From NCBI RefSeq assembly GCF_048771995.1, contig NC_133030.1, forward strand, positions 13,098,001 to 13,162,000: DNA of 64,000 nucleotides, given 5' to 3'. The notes beneath the pieces were generated by a model that was not told where the DNA came from, ran no database searches, and saw only the letters and a program-made list of their open reading frames with translations. Both the position numbers and the translations under genes were made by a program. Source of the DNA: Taeniopygia guttata (lineage: Eukaryota; Chordata; Aves; Passeriformes; Estrildidae). Of this stretch, positions 32,208 to 44,100 are shown piece by piece; position 1 is the first letter of the stretch; each line of letters starts with the position of its first letter.

Positions 32208-34671
32208 TTTCTGAATGTCTCCCAGTAGAAAAGCTTTGGCTGACTTGTTCATTTAAGAAATGAAACATCAGTGGGAGTTGCCTTAGGTTGCAACCATCCT
32301 GAAATTATTTTTACACTCCTTGTCTGGATATGCAGATGAATTCTAAAGGTCACAGACAAGATGAGACACTACAGATGTGTTTTGATAGGAGAAGAATGAT
32401 GGAATTCTGCTGAAAAAATAGTAGGGGTTTGCCTTGTGGTCCAATGTATGCTTTATCAGTGAGTGTGTGCTTTTGACTTGGTTAATGCTTTGAGCTTCCC
32501 CCCAGGCCACATGCATGTTTCTGAATCAAGTGGCACTGTCTATTAGCTGCCTGTTTCTCAAATTGGCGAAAAGAATCCCTACAAAAGAGTTGAATGATGT
32601 TGCATTGTACAGGCTTGAAATGTCATCTATTAAATACTCAAAACACCTTTCTTCGTAGAACCTTGTCCCCAGTGAGTTTTTTTTGTCCTCATTGATACTC
32701 CAGACTTAACCTGTTAAAGGTGATGGCAAAAGGGTAGTGGCTCCAGGACTGGAGCTTGGTTTGCCAGTGGTGTGAGTGCTGTAGCCTATAAACTGTTGTG
32801 CAGCATAGGAGGTGAAGAGGTGGAGCCCAAGAAAAGGACTAGAGCTGATAACTAGGCTTGTTTTGAGGAAAGGGAGAGTTGGAGTTGGCAGTGGAGCACC
32901 TTGTAATGCTGCAGCTGGAAAAGGCATGTCATGGTTTGAAGGGCTCCCTAACTGCAGTCCCAGCTCTGCTCTCCTGAGTGTTCATGGGCTATGGTCTGTC
33001 AGGGAGTTTTGCTACTGCCTTGGGACCTTCTGTGCAGTGGAGCCCAGGAAACCGGGGACTGCAAACCAAATGACATAAAGGGTATTGAACTTGAATGGCT
33101 GGCAGAATTCCATGGCACCATCCCTGCATTTCAGAAACTGAGTGTGATAAGCAGTTGAAGGGAGAGTAGGATACTGGAGTGGGGTCTAGTTAAGAGAGAC
33201 AGGAATGCTTCAAATGCATTTGAGTGGCTGGAGGTTGGGAGTTGGCTGTGTGTGATGAAACTGCAACTCCTGGGTGACGGTGGTGAGCACTGACATCCTG
33301 GGGCTTCCCAGAACACTTAATGGCATGTTGTTCCTCTGAAATTCGTGATTCTTCCCTACCTGTAGAGTGATGCAGTCACTGCTAGAACTACAGGGATGCA
33401 GACTTCACTCCTCACTCCAGTGTACAGGCTCAAGTGTATGTGTGCTTACAGGCACTAAAATTCTGCAGTTCAATACTCATTTAACAGGATAGACAAATAC
33501 AGCTACAGTTACAGGGTTAATTGAACGCTAATGAATTCAAAATTCTGTTCCAGAATTGCAGTTTTAAGTGTAATAAGGTGCTGTGAAGTGAAATTTACCA
33601 TTGTTTCACTAACAGTGTTGCATTTCTCCAAGTTTGTCAGTTTATCCTTAAACTTTGCTATTACCGCTGGTTGGTTTAGTGGTGTTGCATGGTGCTATAA
33701 CACTTCCTGTGGCTATGGTAATTTGTACGTGAAGCATGTGATGCACTTTGCTCCTGTGCACTGCAGAGGGAAGATGGGGAGGAACCATAAGGCAGGAAAG
33801 AGTGGTTTCCAACTCAAGTTATATCAGAGGTGAGAGGATGTGCAAGTAAGAACTTGGAATAGATCCAAGACCTGCAGCTAAGCTTTTCTGCTCTATTTTG
33901 CAGAAGGCTGAGCTGGCAGCTATGGGCTCCTTGACACAGTAACTAAGCCTTGTATTCTTGCCCAGTCTAACACGTCCTTACAACAGCCTTATGTACCTGT
34001 GCATGGAGGCTTTGCTGCTTGGCTTGTTTCTAACTGACCACTGAGTTAAGAACTCTGGTAGAGGAAACTACAGAAAGAATAACTAAAAATGCAGAATAGA
34101 ACAAAAATGGTAGAAAATGCTGCAAAAAGGTGGAATTACCATCACATGACTTGGAAAAGCCTCTTGCAGCGTGAACAGCTCTGGGTTCTTCAAACTGGTG
34201 TAAAAATGGTGCTTACTGCAGTGTGCACATCAAAGTGGTCTCTCCATAGATGAGAGGTGGTAGCATCTTTACGATCTTTACTGCTGCTGAAGTTTTTAAG
34301 TGCAAAACTTGTGGCTAATCTGGAACGGGTGGCTGTTGGTGGGTTTCACTTCTGTGTTCCTGTTGACTATGAGTGGCATTGTACTTAAAATGTAAACAGA
34401 GTGCTTAATTCTACATAGTAAAGTCACAGTCAAAATTAAACCACTGTAACTGATAAATTATAATGGCTTTTATTAATACTATTTTTGTTAAGGATTGGGT
34501 ATAATTATACTGCTAGGAGCATTGGGAGAAACTGCATATTACACACATTTCCTGCTCCTAGAGAGTGTCACAGTTGGACAGCTGCTGTATTGTCACTGAT
34601 TATAACACCATCTGTCTAAGCTGCAGTGGTGCTTAGGTATGAAATCTGAGAATTCCAGGAATGTGTTCTGA
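32208..34671. other. convergent intergenic spacer, part 1
   Basis: No gene or recognisable repeat. Open frames at 32,812-33,078 and 33,531-33,833 have no conserved composition, and their borders are not splice-like. Confidence 0.5.
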
Positions 34672-35020
34672 TAATTGAATCCTGGGAAGTCACCTAGTTC
34701 CAGCCCCGCTGTGCTGTGCAGGGACACCTCCCAAGAGACTAGCTTGCTGAAAGTTTCATTAAGCCTGGCCTTGAGCAGTTACAGGGAGGGGGGAGCCACA
34801 GGTTCTCTGGGTAGCCTGTTCAGTGTCCACCACCTTCATAGTAAAGAATTTCTTCCTTTTATCTCACCTAAAGCTATTTAGGTGAGATAAGCCGCTTTAA
34901 GCCATTCTCCGTTGTCCTGTCAATACCTGCCCTTGTCAGAAGTCCCTCTCCAGCTCTTGTAGAAAGAGCCTTTCACAGGCTCAACAACCCCAACTTCAGC
35001 CTCTCCTCCTGGGAAGGATG
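34672..35020 (-). repeat. CR1 LINE fragment, diverged
   Basis: Reverse-oriented CR1 landmarks occur in order: TCACCTAGTTCCAGCCC, GCAGGGACACCTCCCA, CCTGGCCTTGAGCAGTT, GGTAGCCTGTTCAGTGTCC, AAGAATTTCTTCCTTTTATC, CCCTCTCCAGCTCTTGTAG, and TCAGCCTCTCCTCCTGG. It is more decayed than the copy at 14,311 and contains a new palindrome at 34,859-34,890. Confidence 0.88.
34859..34890. repeat. perfect 14-bp palindrome inside CR1
   Basis: TTATCTCACCTAAA (34,859-34,872) and TTTAGGTGAGATAA (34,877-34,890) are exact complements around a GCTA loop. The right arm replaces the CR1 stretch that normally follows ATCTACCCT. Confidence 0.93.
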
Positions 35021-36439
35021 TTCCAAACCAGTTCCTGAAAGTAAAAACACCTTCATAACTCCTATGCAGTTCTGTTTCTTGAGGAACAGTGCAGGAAGAA
35101 GCCTTAGGGCATGTGGGATAAGAGGGAGGCTGGGTCCAGAACAAAATTTTTTAAGAGTGGCTTATCTGGTCTGCTTTTTGAACAGATGGAAGCTTCCCTC
35201 TGAATGCTATTTGGACTTGGAGTGCTTTTTCCCCTGAGCACTGTGTAAATCCAAACATTTTGATCATTTCAGTGCACTCTTGAACTGCACAAATTTAGAA
35301 CACATCTGAACCATGAATTATCATGGTTTATGTTGCAACCCAGGAAAGCAGCTGCAGAGACTGATTTAAAAAGTCTCTTGATAATTCACGCTTATTCTCA
35401 AAACTGAATTCCCAGGGAGTTGGTAACAGCAGTGTGAAGGGTGGTGGGCTTGAGCTCACAGATACCTGAGAAACCTCTTATTTATCAGCTGTGGTTGTTG
35501 CACTGTTTGCTTCAAATGCTGCTCAGCTCCAGCCTTGTCCTGATGTGGGGGGTGTGCAGGGGCTTGGGCTAAGTGGCACCATTGATGTCACAAGGATTCC
35601 TCTAAATTTGGGAGGAGGTCAATATTTGGAAGCTGATAAATAGCCACGGTGCATCTCCTACATCTAATGATTTGAATGAACATCAGAAGGGACAAGAGTA
35701 TGAATCTGTCCCATAGTGGCAGAATGGGTCAAAGTGTCACACAAAGGTAGTGGCTTTTCCCTCATCTCACATAAATCTGTCAATTGATCACTGCTCCTTT
35801 TTTATCTCCTATGCTGTTGGCCAGAGAACAAGAGCACACAGCAAGTCCTCTTGCCCAGCAAGCAGAGACAGGTTTAGTTCAGGGGGCAAGATCCTGTAGG
35901 CACAGCTCTAGCCTGGAACAATTTTATCTCCACACATTGCATCTGGAAAAGCAAAACAGAAACAGCGGCTGGGTTGGGAGCTGTGCTCAGTGACAGCAAA
36001 GGGAAAAGCTGCACAGCTATAAGATGTAACAGTAATTTAAAGGAGACTGTATCAACAGGGCTTTGAGGATTTTTTATGCCAGGGTGGTTCTACATACAAC
36101 AGAAGATATACCCCAAGAAAGCTTGTCAGTACTTTAGAAGTAGCTGTATTTGTTTCTCAGCAAGGTAAAAGGCAATTTCAGTATCTCCCTGGATCCACCC
36201 ATATCCTGGCATTTCAGAATAAGCTTCACTTCTGAAAGACCAAGAATTCTCTCAAACAGCTTCAGGCCTTTCTCTCTGATGGTCAGGGACTAAGATTCTT
36301 CAGGTAGAGTTCCTTGAATAATGTGCCTTTTAAGTGGTGCTATAAAGGCTCACAGGCCTGTCTGGGTTTGATTTAGGGAGCCCACATCCCTTTCCTTTAA
36401 GGGAGAGGAGTGAACTGTTATTTTTAATGAGTTGACGAA

Positions 36440-36453
36440 GCAGCCATGGCAAC
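36440..36453. promoter_or_regulatory. RFX X-box-like palindrome
   Basis: GCAGCCATGGCAAC matches 12 of 14 bases of the palindromic X-box GTTGCCATGGCAAC. No gene start is nearby, so any role would be distal. Confidence 0.35.
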
Positions 36454-37443
36454 AGTTACACTTGGCATGGATACATGGCTGGAGTGAGGATTGCAGCCAG
36501 CTGAGGGGATTTTTATCTTCAAATATTTTGCAGTTTATAACAACATCAATCTTGCATTTAGTTTTTGTTTATATTAGCAGTAGAAGTGCTTGAAGGATCT
36601 GATGTGTGAAGTATTCCCAGAATTTTATTATCTAAGAAGCTGTGCAAAACCACTTAACTTTGTGAAAGGAAAAGGGATCTTTACATGCTTTGATAGTGTG
36701 GAAATGTTTATAGAGTTTGTTCTGTTAGAAAATGGATGCTTCTCTTTTTGGTAGGACAAAGTGAAATTTGAGAAGTGGAAGTACATTGAGTTAAAACTGA
36801 AAGACAGGTGAAGCCTTGATCTGCCTTTCTTTAGGGATTTTGTTTAACCCTTTAAGAAATTATTGCATGTTCTTTCAGATTTCAGAGACAGCTGCCTCCA
36901 CAGGAGAGTAACAAACAAGGCTCCAGGCAAATGCAGCAAGCCAGCTTTGTGTTCCTTCCCAGCTCCTTCCCAGAGGCATAAGGCAGGGGAAGAATGAAAG
37001 CCTTGAGTTTTTCTATTTGTGCAGATACACAGTTATGTATATTATGTATATCCCCATTTATCTTTATTCCTTTTATTCCTCTTGGAGAAATGCCATTCAG
37101 TTACTCAATTGTTTTAAGCTTAGGTTGTTAGTATTTCTGAATAACAGTAGAAGCATTAGTCCTAATCCCTCTTCCCAATTTTAACAACAAAACAGGAACT
37201 GGCCTGGGCTTCAGCTGCCATGTTAACCTTAAACAGCCCTGTGAGCCAAGCTCAGAAAGGCAGGGCTCACTCAGTTCTATACAAGGAACATTTTAAAGTC
37301 GAGAGAGCCCCAGCCAGGCTGTGGGGAAGAAAGCCCAGCACGATACAGCCATGAGAGGCAGGGTAGGTGCACTGCTTTTAGGCTGTACATAACTGATTAC
37401 TCACTTCATCAGCACAGCAGTTTCATTTCCTGCTCCAGTTAAG

Positions 37444-37457
37444 GTTTCCATGGTGAC
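37444..37457. promoter_or_regulatory. RFX X-box-like palindrome
   Basis: GTTTCCATGGTGAC matches 13 of 14 bases of an X-box of the form GTTTCCATGGTAAC. It lies 1.0 kb from the similar site at 36,440. Confidence 0.4.
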
Positions 37458-38560
37458 CTCCAATTTCCCACAGTTTCCCATCTATAGGATTGATGTAATT
37501 TAATTGGCAAGACCATGAAGTACTTAGCTGTGATGAAAGGCCCTTCATAAAGTCAATTAGATAAATATCTCAGTAGATTCACCATGCAGGTAGGGACCAT
37601 AATGCAGTAAAACCCCAGCACTTACCTGCAACAGATGAAACCTGTCAGTGGGAGTGCACTGATTGTGGCAGTCCAGGGGCTGACTCTGATAAAAGACACC
37701 AGTTATAAATACAGAATGTGCTATTCTATCCTTGTGGAATTCTTGCCAGTGCCAATTCCATAATAATCTTCATGAAGGACTGAAGTGCAACTGAATTCAG
37801 GAATAATTTCATATTTTACATAATTTTCTTAAAGACTCTAGATTCTACACAGTTTAACTGGTTTGTAAGGGGAAATGTCATTAATTCAAACTCTTCCTTC
37901 TCCTCTTGCTTTAGGAACAGGCTGCTCCTTGGATTGAACAATATAAATCCAGGTAATCCTGTTACTTCTGACATCACATGAGCTTTGGATTTCATCCTTC
38001 ATTAAGGACCATAAAAAGACACTATAGATTGAGTTGAATCCCGGTACTACACCTGTTATCTGTACAGTAAGACACAGAACCAACAGCTAAATTAGACATA
38101 AGATCCTGGAAAGATTGGAATGGGCTTCCTACAGAGCCTGGCTCAGGCTGAGAGCTCTGGATCCCAGCATGTGCACCACAGAGGAAGAGTCTCCCTACAC
38201 TTCAACACCACAAATACTGTGCTATCTCTGTGTACTCACCCCAGCACCTCCAGGAGCTCCCAATTCCCAGATGTTGTTTGCCAGGCACTTTCACAGCTCC
38301 ACAAGAAGTAATCCTTAGTTTGCCTGACAATCTGAATAAAGCTTGCTGTTGGCATTTGCTGAAATGGCAGATACAGAGCACCATTTGGGGAGAAAAACCC
38401 CTAAATGTAACAAAAATCCTCATAAAAGCACAATTAAGAAGGGAACTGATTGATGGATGCCAGCTGTATTTATGCCTGTTCTGTAAATCTCCCTTTCAGT
38501 TCCTCCGTGTGATAAAGGTTCATGTAAACTTGATCCTACTGGATTGGCCTAGAGAGGAAA

Positions 38561-38580
38561 GGGGGGGGGGGGGGGGGGGG
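38561..38580. repeat. G20 homopolymer
   Basis: Twenty consecutive G on the + strand, flanked by GAGAGGAAA and AAGATTAC. It can form a G-quadruplex on the + strand; the true length may be uncertain in the assembly. Confidence 0.95.
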
Positions 38581-41146
38581 AAGATTACATCTAAATTGGA
38601 AACCAATTCAAGTGAATAACAAAGTAAATAGCTGAGCTCCAGCGGTGCTGGGTGGGATTCCTCTTACTTAACTATCCAAATGCCGGGTGTCTAGACATCC
38701 ACACACTCCTGGGGCAGCAGACAGGAACAGGTTCCTCAGAGTGACTCATGCCTCCTACCTTACACAATTACCTTGAGATGGGATGATTTGCCTCCTGGGG
38801 ATGCCAGGCCATGGGTGTCTCTCTACAAGGTGTCTAGACTGCTAATTTTTAGATGTCTGAAGATAAAGAAAATTCACTTAAATCACCTGGCCCTGTAACA
38901 CTGTAATAGAACATGGCATTGTTGCTAGAGGAAAATTTAAGAATGTGATGGATCCAGCCCTAACTTTCTTCTTTATTTTTTCCTCCCGACAACAGTATGG
39001 CATTGATGCAATTTGGAAATCAATGTAGTACTTTTCTCTACACAGCCCTTACAGCAACCCATTTAATTAGAATTGCAAATTTAGATATATAACCTGTAGG
39101 ATCAGGTGCAGGAAATACATACAACTCTATGGGAAAAAACAAACCCAGCAATAAACATAATGAAAATCTTGGCCATAATGTCTCTCAAGGTCTCTGAAAT
39201 TCTTGTTTTTTTGATACTGCCTTTTAAATGCTTATTTTATCAAATCGGTAATCATTATTTACAGAATTCTTTCGTCTATTTGTTTTTCCTTCTTGATTTT
39301 TCTACTTCTTCAGGAGACTTCAGGAGTTTCTCTGAAACACTGGATTTCTGTACCTCTAACCCGCATTCCTTCCCCTTCTCTTCTTTGCCCTATTGAAGGG
39401 TGTCAGCCCCACTTCCCTACAGCCTCTTCAGCTGCTGCAGCTCTGAATTACCGAGACAGCTTTCTCTGAGCCCAGGGGAGACAATAAGGGAATTTAGAAG
39501 CACCACAAAGGAAAATAAATGCACACGTGTTTCTCCTCACATCACCCTGTGCTATCTCCCTCCTCATTTTCCACCCTAATCATTCAAGGATGTGAGATGA
39601 GTCCACCAAAAGCTAAATCCAGAATGTTTGAATTAGAAATCTTGACACGTAGTAAATTCTGGGTTGTTTTTCCTTGCTTATCCAGTTTTGTATCCCCGGG
39701 GCACTTCCCTTCAGACATCCAGGCTTTTCACTGCAGCCACAAAGGCTGAACACTTAAAACAACAAACAGCCAAACAAAAAAACCCAACGAAAGACAATAA
39801 AATGAAACAAAAAAATATCCCAAAACACTAAGGAGTGTTAGTTCTCATTGCTCTTGCAGGTGAGGCTTAGAAAAAGCAGCAGGTAAAACAAGAATCAGGA
39901 TCAAACAAGGTGGCAAGACTGAATACAGAACTTGATGCTCTGCAGCTCAGGGACAACTGCATTAATTAAAAAGAACTCCTGGGAAGCAGACAGTAGGTAA
40001 AGAAGCCCTGTAATCTGACAAAACTCCTTAGATTTATTAATATATCAATACCTTTTATTTAAGAAGCTTGCTTTGCTTTAAATTTATATTTGTCCTCCTC
40101 TGATTCTCTCAGCTGGATTTTTAGCTTATTCTTTTCATGTTCTACATGAGTGTTCTCCAAGATAACTCTCCATTATTCTATGCAGTTGCAGCTTGCTTTC
40201 AAAATAATCCTTTTCCACTTGACACTAATCATGGCTGTAATTTCCTTTAACTGAAGTGACAAGAACCTTTCCTTCTACATCTGTCAACTTCACAGGTCAA
40301 TTTGAAAGTACAGAGCAGCATTTTAGTTGTGAGATTAATGTTACCAACTGCTTTTGTTAAAAAATGAAAATTAAAAAAAAATCACCAAATAAAAAATTCC
40401 TAAACATTATTCCCAAGACTGGGTGTGGGTTTAGCACATTTTGTTACCAGGGGCTAGAGCAGCACCTGTTGCCTCTCAAAGGAAGGGAAGAAGCACAACC
40501 AGGACATGGCTTCCACTGCCCTTCCCTGCCCACACCCTCAGCTGAATTCTGCTCACAATGTTGATCTTTAAGTTGACTTTGTTTTCTGGTCCTATGAACC
40601 ACTTAGAGCATCCACAAGGAAGTATATTCCATGTGTGGATCCAAATGGCCATCTCCATCAGAGAGATGCAAGTCAGGATTTCTGATTCAGGAAAAGAAAT
40701 TATTGGCTGTGGAATAACCAGCTCTGCTGTAGCTTTTCTCCTGTACTCCAAAGTTATACCACTAGCTTGTTTTAGTCATGTCAGATTTACTAAGTCTTAA
40801 AAAGAGATCACAGAAATGCATCCTCCTAGTTATTAACAGAAGCAATGTCTGCATTTGAGCAGTTAATAGTTGAGAAAGCTGACCAGGGAGTTCACAGCAA
40901 AGACCATTACACCTGAGCATTAAACTAAACCCAAGTGGAAGGCAGGAGGAAGGATGCTAAATATTAGGACAGGACCAGAAGTCTAGGGAGATACAATCAC
41001 TGGACTGTACCTAAAACAGCTCTGAGTCTCTGACTGGGACATCTGTGAGCCTGCAGGTTTGTCTAGCGAAGTTTTTCCAGATAATCCACATAATATGTGG
41101 ACTTTGAGAGGGTCTTTCATAGCTTTTTGGTTGTGCATCCCACACT
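38581..41146. other. convergent intergenic spacer, part 3
   Basis: No gene seen. An A-rich low-complexity patch lies at about 39,750-39,835. Confidence 0.5.
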
Positions 41147-41165
41147 CCCCCCCCCCCCCCCCCCC
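41147..41165. repeat. C19 homopolymer
   Basis: Nineteen consecutive C on the + strand, so a G-run on the - strand, 2.6 kb from the G20 run. Confidence 0.95.
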
Positions 41166-44100
41166 GCTACTGCCACCCCAATTGGTCTGTGGTAGTTTTG
41201 GGTTTGTTTTTTTAAACAAATCATCACATGAAGTTTTCCCAAACAAAACAAATGCATGTGATTATTTGGCAACCTCAGTGATTGAGCAACTACAACCACA
41301 GCCTCTGCTGAAGCTCTCCAGGAGATATTGATTAATTGCCTACAAAAAGGACTCTGTGAAGTAAAGCAGCTTCATAGCAGTCTAATTTGGACAGGAATTG
41401 AATCAAGTCATGCCTGGCCAAAACCCAGCTCTTCAATGTGGGGATCAACAAGGATGATCAGCTTCTAGGCAATAAAGGTTTAATTCTGTAAGACAATTCT
41501 GGCCATAATTTGTTTTCAAGCCACATTCTTGGCCAGCACTTCAACCTTTCTAATAGCAAAATTATGTGTTTATAGTTTTCTTTATTTAAATTAAATCATT
41601 CAAAACCAAACACAGATCTGTTTCACTGGACTTCATCTTATGAAGAAGAAGAGGCGGTTCTATTACTAATCAAGCAACAATGTTTGTAATTTTTTAAATC
41701 AAGGTACAATTTATGCTCCAAAAACCTTGCAGATAAGACAAAAATTCAGTACAGCTCTGTAAGGAATCACCCGGCTCCAAAGCAGCTCCATGTCAGTGCT
41801 ATGTGAAATGCTGTCCTGATGTACAGTCTGGATCCCACATCTTAACTCACCCCCCTGCCTACCACGTTTTCTTACACATTTCTCAAAAGCAGTATCAAAG
41901 ACAAAAATGTATGAAAACCCTAAGAAATACACATCACTTCAGGTGGAATACAGCAACAGGACATTCTGCAAAAATACAGCTGAAGGGAACTGCTGCTGTT
42001 TTGGGGCAATTCAAGCCAGGATGGAGAACAATTTAAAACTTGCAATTCTTTTTCACTGTAAATTATTTCTATGCAAATATTACAGATACCACCAACCTCT
42101 CCCTTATGCAGAGTTTGCACTGCTGCCAGCTGAGGTGTATCTTGGGTTCCTCTAGGATCACAGCAGAGTCTGGACTGGACAGATCCCTTTAGGTCTTGGT
42201 GTCTTTTATGTTACATTTTTCATATTTTTAATGTATTCTTCACTTGATTCTACTGTTACAACTTCCACTCTCCAGTTTCACAGTTGGATAGATCAATAGT
42301 TCTTGCACATGCACTGAATAAAATATCCTTTCCCTGCACTGTTTAAAGGCAACAGAAATTGAAACACTCATGGCAAGGCAAGTGTCTCTTGGGGCATTAA
42401 TTACAGACAAGTGAGTGCAGAGCAAAAAAACCAACACAGAAGATCCAAAATAGAAATACAGAGACCCAAGCAATTAAGGATCAAGACTATAAATAATATC
42501 TATGTAAGCATTGATCTGACACATAATTGATTTTCTTTCCTTCCTTGCCCCTTCCAGTAATACCATTCTGTTTATATGGCAACTCCTAATTACCTCATAG
42601 CTATACCTCAGCTACTGCCTGGACAAACCTTGAGCAGCCCAGACTGCAGAAGGAAATGAGGAACACTCCAAGAGTTACAGGTTCAATCTCCTGCAGTCCA
42701 TGCCAGTTCCCCTGATGCAGTGACCATAAAACAAAACAGCTGCATGAATATGGAATTGTCTGTATGAACACTTTGACTAAAATCACCATCTTGAATTTGT
42801 GCATGAACATGCTTCATTCTGCAAACCCAAATGAGACCTAATTCCCCTTTCCTTTTTAGTGTTAGTAAATAGCTGCTGACAATAATTCTTCTTTTCCAGC
42901 TGGTTTGGGACATCTTCCCAAAAGAAAAAAGAATGTTACCTTTTGGTTAGAAAGATTCCCATTTAGCACAGCATAACAGATACACAATTTAGGACAGTTC
43001 AAACTCTGTTGAAAGCTGGAACAAAGCAGTTTTCTGTCTTTAAAGAAGAGATGGATGAAGAGATGTTTCATCTTCTCTGAGGCATCTTCAGAATTGGTAG
43101 TTTACTGTCACCAGCTCAGAGCAAGACTTACATTTATTAGCATTTATCAGTATTAGCTCTGCTTAAAGGAGTCTGTGGTTCAGTAGTGTCTGTACAGCCA
43201 GAACCTTCAGGTACAAAGGTGAGAAAACTCCAAAACCAGTTTTCCCTAATAGAGCTGTGGAACCAGACAGAGGCAATACAGCATTGCATGAGATTCTTAA
43301 ATTAAACCTCCTCTGTCCTATAGAATGAGCAGTCAGCAAAGATGAACTCTCTACTACTACCTGTGTGCCCTAAACCAGAAAGTCACTTCTGAAGGATAGA
43401 ATAGCAGATAGAATAGGGAATATTCTGGCTGAGACCTATCTGTCACTGAAAACAGATTGTGCAAGCAACTGAACTGCACCATTGACAAAAGGCCTTAAGG
43501 AGAGTGGGACCACAATGCTCCTCAAAATGCCCAAGAATGTTTTAGGTATTCCTCAGCGTGTCCAAGAATGCTTTAGCTGTTGCAATTAGCATATGGGATT
43601 TGCATATGAGAGAGGCAAGAGTGGAGATTCATGTGCTAAGAACTCTGAAGGGTTCAAAAACATTTAAAGAGTCAGAGCATTGCTTGGAGCCTTCCAAGGC
43701 AAAAGCAAACACCCTGGAAATCATTACCGTAAATTCACTCTCAGGTGCTGAAACCCCATTTTCTTCAGCTAAAACTGAGCATTTATATTTTAATCAGCAA
43801 AGGTTGGGTGGGAAGGTATGAAATTCTTGTATGCTGTTGAGCTAAACAGCACTGCCAGAGTTCAAGCAATAGCACAACTAGGTTGGGGGCATCTCCAAAC
43901 AAGGAGATAAAGGGACACACATAAAATAAGGATGACACTTATTTAGAAGCAGCAACAGGGACTCTTTAGCGTTTATCATTTCAAATGGAGGTAAACTCAA
44001 TCAAGTTTGCCAGCTCCAAACACTTCACCGGCCCCAAGCTCTGGACTGCAGTGCAAGAAGTTTTGCCTCAGGGCAAAGGAAGAATTAAAAAGAGGAAGAA

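Larger units (their letters stand above)
35021..38560. other. convergent intergenic spacer, part 2
   Basis: No gene seen. Two RFX-type palindromes (36,440 and 37,444) are the only regulatory-looking items. The rest is unique AT-rich DNA. Confidence 0.5.

Noticed and set aside
42150-42195. Possible CR1 end around CTGGACTGGACAGATCCCTTT
   Set aside because: Too short and too diverged to separate from chance.
42680-42700. GGTTCAATCTCC as a tRNA B box
   Set aside because: No A box, acceptor stem or anticodon arm could be placed upstream.
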